A stretch of DNA of 16,596 nucleotides, taken from the NCBI GenBank assembly GCA_016208805.1, contig JACQXL010000196.1:1-16596 (forward strand). Direction: 5' to 3'. Origin of the DNA: Planctomycetota bacterium. Lineage in GTDB: Bacteria; Planctomycetota; MHYJ01; JACQXL01. The notes under the pieces are model-generated. The model was not told the DNA's origin. It made no database searches and saw only the letters and a program-made list of their open reading frames with translations. Position numbers and translations under genes: made by a program. Shown here piece after piece: positions 13,333-16,596 of the stretch (position 1 is its first letter; every line of letters begins with the position of its first letter).

Positions 13333-13345
13333 AACGGGCATCCCG

Positions 13346-15109
13346 CTAAAGCGTGATTCGGCTTATCGGTATTTTAATTATAAAATTAGTTCCTTTGTCG
13401 GGCTCGCTTTTTACGTCAATCCTGCCCCGGTGCTGTTCCACGATTTCCTTGCAGATGGTAAGGCCCAAGCCGAGCCCGCCGCGTTTTGAGGTCATGAACG
13501 GTTCAAACAATTGGGACAGTTGCTCGGGCGGGATGCCGCAACCGGTGTCTTTAATTTCCAGCACAAACAGTTTTTCCGTTTCGTCAACCGAGCCGTTGAT
13601 ATGCAATTCGCCGCCGTTCGGCATTGCCGCGATTGCATTGTTGATAAGGTTAATCAGCACCTGGTTGAAACGGTCCGTATCCACCATCACCATAGTATGA
13701 TTGACCTCAACCGCCGAATGCACCACAATATTCCGCTGGCTGAACCGTTCGCGGAATAAATCAAGCGAGTGGTTAATAAAACTGTTCGGAGCACATTCAT
13801 CCAACCGGAGTTTCGGGATGGCGGAAAAGTCGGTTAACTCCTGAAGCATCTTTTCCAGCCGGTCCATTTCGGTCGGAACGAGTTCGTTAAATTGATTGAT
13901 GAAGTTTTGTTCCTGACGGCGGTGCGGCAGGAGTTGGACAAATGTTTTGAGCGCCACCAGCGGATTGCGCAGTTCGTGGCCGATTTTGGAGGTGGCTAAC
14001 CCAATTGTAGAAAGTTTTTCCACCTGCCTGGCCCGGCGGAGTTTCTTAATCATCTCGTTAAACGACCGCAATAAACCGCCCACCTCATCCTGGCGGGTAG
14101 TAACGATTTCGGCATCCAGATTTCCGGACGCAACATTGTGAGTGGCCTGGACCAGTTGTCTTATGGGTTTAACTATCCAGCGAGCGAGGATGGATGCAAA
14201 TAATATCGCAATAAGTATCGCCAGGGTAATGGCAATCACCGCTGTCTTTTGCATCTGGTATGAGAATGCATAAGCGGTTGACAGGGGCTGTCTGATAATC
14301 AGGCCCCATCCGAATGGTTTTATCGGCGCATAGGCCACCAGGTATTTGTCCGATTTATTATCGGAAATGCTGGCATCTTCCATACTGCCTTCTTGCCCTT
14401 GGAGAGATTCCTGAACAGGTTTGGCAAATGCCAGGTTTTCGCCCAGATATACCCGGCGCGCCTGGCGGTGCACCAGGATATAACCTTTTTCATTGACGAT
14501 GAACGCTTCGCCGTTGGATAACCTGATATTGTTGATTGTCTCCCACAGACTCAAAAGTTTCACTTCGGCCACCAGAAATCCGGTGGTTTGCTCAAGTTTT
14601 TTTATCGGCGCCGCCACACTGAAATACGGAACGTCACGGCTGAAATAAACGCGTGAGAATGATGGCTGTTTGGTCCTGGAAACGAGTTGGAATATTTCGG
14701 TTGAGGAAATATCTTTTAACGGCTTGCTCCAATTGGAAGTAAGCGTTTCCTGACCGGCAATATCGGTTACTGCGATATGTTCAAACTGGGGGGCGTGGTT
14801 GGCAAATAACTGGTAGATAATCATTTTTTGTGTGTCGCGGTCCGCGGGCGGCAGATTGGCAAATACAGCGGCAGTGTTAACGAGTAGTTCGCCGGGCTTA
14901 TCAATGAAGTTGGTTAGTTCCTGCGCGGCTCTATGGGCAATATCTTCGTAATCTCGGAGAACCGAGTTAACCACCGCATAACGGCTGGAATTGATTAACG
15001 AAAACCCTAAAAATCCAAGAGAAATAATTATCAGCACTACAAAAACTAATCCAACCTGCGTGGATATATGATGCGGAATAATTGATTTGATGATTCGGCT
15101 GATTTTCAT
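13346..15109 (-). CDS. Sensor histidine kinase with Cache and HAMP domains
   Basis: A 587-residue membrane kinase. Helix 1 is at about 18-38 (VGLVFVVLIIISLGFLGFSL). An extracytoplasmic sensor of about 250 residues follows that resembles a double Cache domain (HIAVTDIAGQ, PYFSVAAPI, GEAFIVNEKGYILVH). Helix 2 is at about 288-310, then HAMP (312-360, KPIRQLVQATHNVASGNLDAE). HisKA carries H378 in GHELRNPL, and the HATPase shows NLINNAIAAMPNGG, DTGCGIP, LFEPFMTSK and GLGLGLT. ATG 15109 has AGAGGG just upstream; a longer frame to 15304 would run antisense through the tRNA gene and is rejected. It probably senses a small extracellular ligand and phosphorylates the sigma-54 activator encoded 126 bp downstream. 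Confidence 0.93.
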   Translation of the reverse strand: MKISRIIKSIIPHHISTQVGLVFVVLIIISLGFLGFSLINSSRYAVVNSVLRDYEDIAHRAAQELTNFIDKPGELLVNTAAVFANLPPADRDTQKMIIYQLFANHAPQFEHIAVTDIAGQETLTSNWSKPLKDISSTEIFQLVSRTKQPSFSRVYFSRDVPYFSVAAPIKKLEQTTGFLVAEVKLLSLWETINNIRLSNGEAFIVNEKGYILVHRQARRVYLGENLAFAKPVQESLQGQEGSMEDASISDNKSDKYLVAYAPIKPFGWGLIIRQPLSTAYAFSYQMQKTAVIAITLAILIAILFASILARWIVKPIRQLVQATHNVASGNLDAEIVTTRQDEVGGLLRSFNEMIKKLRRARQVEKLSTIGLATSKIGHELRNPLVALKTFVQLLPHRRQEQNFINQFNELVPTEMDRLEKMLQELTDFSAIPKLRLDECAPNSFINHSLDLFRERFSQRNIVVHSAVEVNHTMVMVDTDRFNQVLINLINNAIAAMPNGGELHINGSVDETEKLFVLEIKDTGCGIPPEQLSQLFEPFMTSKRGGLGLGLTICKEIVEQHRGRIDVKSEPDKGTNFIIKIPISRITL

Positions 15110-15122
15110 ATCCCTCTTGGTG

Positions 15123-15154
15123 ATATTATTATCAAATATGGCTGCGCAGGTCAA
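15123..15154 (-). promoter_or_regulatory. Possible sigma-70 promoter for the sensor kinase
   Basis: On the minus strand TTGACC (15154-15149) precedes GATAAT (15133-15128) with a short 15-bp spacer; overlapping AT-rich alternatives exist. Transcription would start about 15 bp before the kinase ATG at 15109. The spacing is not ideal, so this is tentative. Confidence 0.35.
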
Positions 15155-15173
15155 CAAAATTTCTGGACTTGTG

Positions 15174-15201
15174 TTGACGATTTGATATAAGAATTGATAA
15201 T
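15174..15201 (+). promoter_or_regulatory. Sigma-70-type promoter for tRNA-Leu
   Basis: TTGACG (15174-15179) and GATAAT (15196-15201), each five of six consensus bases, are 16 bp apart. The predicted start near 15208 lies about 45 bp before the tRNA. It diverges from the candidate kinase promoter only 20 bp away. Confidence 0.5.
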
Positions 15202-15222
15202 CTACTAAATCGGTTTGGCAGC

Positions 15223-15240
15223 CCCGCCATAAGTGGCGGG
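15223..15240. repeat. CCCGCC/GGCGGG palindrome upstream of tRNA-Leu
   Basis: CCCGCCA-TAAG-TGGCGGG is a perfect 7-bp stem with a 4-nt loop lying in the predicted 5' leader of the tRNA. It shares the CCCGCC/GGCGGG arms of the palindromes at 308, 1961, 4125 and 13271. Confidence 0.65.
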
Positions 15241-15252
15241 ATCTCCACCGAA

Positions 15253-15335
15253 GGGCGAGTGGCGGAATGGCAGACGCTGAGGACTTAAAATCCTTTCCTC
15301 TCACGAGGGTGAGGGTTCAACTCCCTCCTCGCCCA
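15253..15335 (+). tRNA. tRNA-Leu (anticodon UAA)
   Basis: An 83-nt class II tRNA. The acceptor stem GGGCGAG (15253-15259) pairs with CTCGCCC (15328-15334), discriminator A at 15335. The D-arm region GGCGGAATGGCAGACGC is typical of leucine tRNAs. The anticodon stem GAGGA/TCCTT holds loop CTTAAAA, with anticodon TAA at 15286-15288. The long variable arm CCTC-TCAC-GAGG and T-arm GAGGG-TTCAACT-CCCTC are intact. CCA is not encoded, so it must be added enzymatically. It reads UUA codons. Confidence 0.97.
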
Positions 15336-15482
15336 GGAAAGCACAAATGCCGCTCCGAAGATAGCCAAACCTGGTACCAACGCATCCCAACCTGGACCGG
15401 GATGAATATCTAATAAGTGTATCAGCGACTGCTGGCCAATTAATATGAATGCGCCTATAAGCCACAATATATGCTTAATCAT
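15285..15482 (-). CDS. Possible small two-helix membrane protein (LiaI/LiaF-like)
   Basis: A 65-residue frame with two hydrophobic helices, ILWLIGAFILIGQQSLIHLL (5-24) and ALVPGLAIFGAAFVLSW (34-50), in the pattern of short LiaI-LiaF-like transmembrane proteins. A consensus promoter ends about 15 bp before the ATG. There is no Shine-Dalgarno. The last 17 residues (ending RRELNPHPRERKGF) are the antisense of tRNA-Leu and the stop TAA lies opposite the anticodon loop, so the C-terminus is accidental or the gene was cut when the regions joined. Could also be a chance frame. Confidence 0.45.
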   Translation of the reverse strand: MIKHILWLIGAFILIGQQSLIHLLDIHPGPGWDALVPGLAIFGAAFVLSWARRELNPHPRERKGF

Positions 15483-15503
15483 TTAGGGATTAGGGATGGA
15501 TTG

Positions 15504-15532
15504 ATTATTTTATTATTTAGTCGCCCTGTCAA
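15504..15532 (-). promoter_or_regulatory. Consensus sigma-70 promoter on the minus strand
   Basis: TTGACA (15532-15527) is a perfect -35; AATAAT (15509-15504) is a five-of-six -10; the spacer is exactly 17 bp. The start would be near 15497, 15 bp before the ATG of the small membrane frame. Transcripts would run antisense through tRNA-Leu towards the sensor kinase. Confidence 0.55.
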
Positions 15533-15567
15533 GAAAAAGAACAAAAGGTTCATCACGGGAAAGTGTG

Positions 15568-15595
15568 GGTTCACCCTGAATGGTTCACCATGAAT
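15568..15595 (+). repeat. Tandem 14-bp direct repeat
   Basis: GGTTCACCCTGAAT (15568-15581) is followed directly by GGTTCACCATGAAT (15582-15595), one mismatch. A related GGTTCATCAC lies just upstream. Confidence 0.75.
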
Positions 15596-15603
15596 GGGTA
15601 AAC

Positions 15604-15684
15604 CCCGTTAGAAATCCGGATGAGCATTAGATAAGTGAGTGTTTGGAACATAGTTCTACGGAGAAAATGGAGATTTCTAACGGG
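15604..15684. repeat. 13-bp inverted repeat, MITE-like
   Basis: CCCGTTAGAAATC (15604-15616) and GATTTCTAACGGG (15672-15684) are exact reverse complements enclosing 55 bp. No coding frame of interest is inside. It could be a small non-autonomous element, a dispersed repeat, or part of the neighbouring insertion sequence. Confidence 0.6.
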
Positions 15685-15775
15685 ATAAATAGTAAAAAGG
15701 GATATTTTACCCAAAAGGTAGATAGGGTGGCATGGGTAACCTACTGGTCTTTCACACATAAATTGATGGATATTT

Positions 15776-15813
15776 TGGACCTTTTTGCCGATATAAAACG
15801 GTAAGGAGGTCCA
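15776..15813 (+). promoter_or_regulatory. Hairpin sequestering the transposase Shine-Dalgarno
   Basis: TGGACCTTTTTGCCG (15776-15790) can pair over all 15 positions with CGGTAAGGAGGTCCA (15799-15813), using three G-U pairs, around the loop ATATAAAA. The Shine-Dalgarno AAGGAGG (15803-15809) is wholly inside the 3' arm. Read-through transcripts from outside the element would therefore be translated poorly. Confidence 0.65.
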
Positions 15814-15815
15814 TT

Positions 15816-16274
15816 ATGAAGAAAATATATATGGTGGATTTAACAGAGGAGGAACGCCAGAGATTGCAGGGATTAATCGCATCAGGCAAAACAGCGGCAC
15901 GGAAGCTAACCCATGCCCGAATTTTACTCAAGGCTGATCGTAGTCCGTCAGGACCTAACTGGCCTGATTGGCAGATCAGTCAAGCACTTGATGTGGGAAG
16001 AGTTACGGTGGAAAGGGTACGAAAAAGGTTTATCGCAGAGGGACTGGAGTCGGCTTTGAATAGGGATAAGCCACAACGCGTATACCAGCGTAAGATTGAT
16101 GGTAAAGGAGAAGCGCATTTGGTTGCGGTAGTTTGTAGTCCGGCACCGGAAGGTTATCAAAGATGGACTTTACAACTTTTGGCTGATCGGCTGGTAGAAT
16201 TGGGTTATGTTGATAGTATCTCTTATGAAACGGTGCGTCGGACACTAAAAAAAACGAGCTCAAGCCTTGGTTAA
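15816..16274 (+). CDS. IS630 transposase, frame A (DNA-binding part)
   Basis: A 152-residue frame with a strong Shine-Dalgarno (AAGGAGG, 6 nt spacing). After a basic N-terminus comes an IS630-type helix-turn-helix: ASGKTAARKLTHARILLKAD (22-41), WQISQALDVGRVTVERVRKRF (about 51-72), then GLESALNRDKPQR. A second, winged HTH (about 105-145, WTLQLLADRLVELGYVDSIS, YETVRRTLKK) follows. It ends soon after an eight-A run, where the -1 frame continues the protein. Alone this frame lacks catalytic residues and might act as a DNA-binding inhibitor of transposition. Confidence 0.88.
   Translation: MKKIYMVDLTEEERQRLQGLIASGKTAARKLTHARILLKADRSPSGPNWPDWQISQALDVGRVTVERVRKRFIAEGLESALNRDKPQRVYQRKIDGKGEAHLVAVVCSPAPEGYQRWTLQLLADRLVELGYVDSISYETVRRTLKKTSSSLG
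16247..16254 (+). promoter_or_regulatory. -1 frameshift site (A8) in the transposase
   Basis: Frame A reads CTA AAA AAA ACG; the heptamer A AAA AAA (16247-16253) fits the X XXY YYZ slippery rule. A -1 shift gives AAC GAG CTC, the exact continuation of the conserved transposase. Transcriptional slippage on the eight As is an alternative mechanism. Confidence 0.7.
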
Positions 16275-16596
16275 TTCAACAATGGTGTATTCCGCCGAAG
16301 TCCAACGCGGAATTTGTCTGTCAGATGGAAGAGGTTTTAGATGTGTATCAACAACCTTATGACCCCAAACGGCCAGTAGTTTGTTTTGATGAACGACCTA
16401 ATCAATTGGTTGGGGAGATACGCCAAGCGATTCCGGCCATGCCGGGCAAATCGGTTCGTTATGATTATGCGTATAAACGTAATGGGGTAGCCAATTTGTT
16501 TATGATGTTTGAGCCGCTGGTTAGCAAACGGCAAGTAAAAGTTACCGAGCGGCGCACTAAAAAGGAGTTGGCTGAATGTTTCCATGAGTTAGTTGA
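16253..16596 (+). CDS. IS630 transposase, frame B (catalytic part, partial)
   Basis: In the -1 frame the reading continues KKNELKPWLIQQWCIPPKSN and stays open to the window end. It carries the first catalytic aspartate in VVCFDERPNQLVGEIR, followed by MPGKSVRYDYAYKRNG, NLFMMFEPLVSKRQV and TERRTKKELAECFHELV, all typical of the IS630 DDE domain. The second D and the E lie beyond 16596. There is no good start codon at the junction, so it must be made as a fusion by -1 slippage on A AAA AAA (16247-16253), or the element is a frameshifted pseudogene. Confidence 0.85.

Larger units (their letters stand above)
15483..15815. other. Intergenic region between small ORF and IS630
   Basis: No gene is supported here. 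It holds the minus-strand promoter above, two tandem 14-bp repeats (15568-15595), a 13-bp perfect inverted repeat (15604-15616 and 15672-15684) and the hairpin over the transposase ribosome binding site (15776-15813). The left end of the insertion sequence lies somewhere in this stretch but cannot be fixed without the right end. Confidence 0.5.
15776..16596 (+). mobile_element. IS630-family insertion sequence (partial)
   Basis: A transposase in two overlapping frames identifies an IS630-family element (Tc1/mariner relatives, TA targets). Only its left part is in the window; the right end is beyond 16596. The left boundary given is the hairpin before the transposase and is a placeholder, since terminal repeats cannot be matched. 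It lies 440 bp from tRNA-Leu. Confidence 0.7.

Noticed and set aside
15110..15304. N-terminal extension of the sensor kinase up to 15304
   Set aside because: The extra 65 residues run antisense through tRNA-Leu and show no domain features, whereas ATG 15109 has an AGAGGG site and begins directly before the first membrane helix.

Overview
The window reads as a chromosomal segment of an uncultivated Gram-negative bacterium with a sigma-54 regulatory network and a genome full of short dispersed repeats. That style is familiar from planctomycete/PVC-type and similar metagenomic genomes. The taxonomic hint is an inference from gene families (GHDFNNIL-type hybrid kinases, DUF502 protein, paired M16 peptidases, archease plus RtcB, IS630) and the repeats; no rRNA or marker protein here fixes it.

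Layout, left to right. 1-368 is non-coding: a copy of a CGGATT-type dispersed repeat, a well-spaced sigma-54 promoter (274-290) preceded by phased TGGCA boxes, and a leader made almost entirely of two GC-rich hairpins. It feeds a plus-strand set: a small excisionase-like HTH protein (369-590) and two membrane-bound hybrid histidine kinases (614-2464, 2461-4572). After 291 bp of unassigned, hairpin-rich DNA come archease (4864-5313) and the RNA ligase rtcB (5473-6915), an RNA repair/tRNA-splicing pair. The archease has a sigma-70-like promoter so close that the mRNA should be nearly leaderless. Next are a DUF502 membrane protein (6997-7662), an active M16 peptidase (7655-9310), an inactive M16 lipoprotein partner (9297-10868) and cysteine synthase (10837-11793), all with overlapping ends.

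On the minus strand, a Cache-HAMP sensor kinase (15109-13346) is followed by an NtrC-type sigma-54 activator (13219-11753), whose end overlaps cysK tail to tail. A tRNA-Leu(UAA) lies on the plus strand at 15253-15335. A possible two-helix membrane protein with a consensus promoter runs antisense into it. The right edge is the start of an IS630-family insertion sequence whose transposase needs a -1 frameshift and whose ribosome binding site is buried in a hairpin; the element runs off the window.

The most unusual theme is how often dispersed repeats have become parts of proteins. Palindromic elements sit in the kinase-to-receiver linker of both hybrid kinases, one nearly identical in its left arm to an intergenic copy. 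A repeat tract encodes the signal peptide of the M16 peptidase, a 10-bp tandem repeat makes the stop/start junction of the two M16 genes, and two tandem repeats form the interdomain linker of the second. The NtrC-type gene also appears to start in repeat-like sequence. A second theme is the co-occurrence of a sigma-54 activator with a candidate sigma-54 promoter in front of further signalling genes, which suggests a layered circuit.
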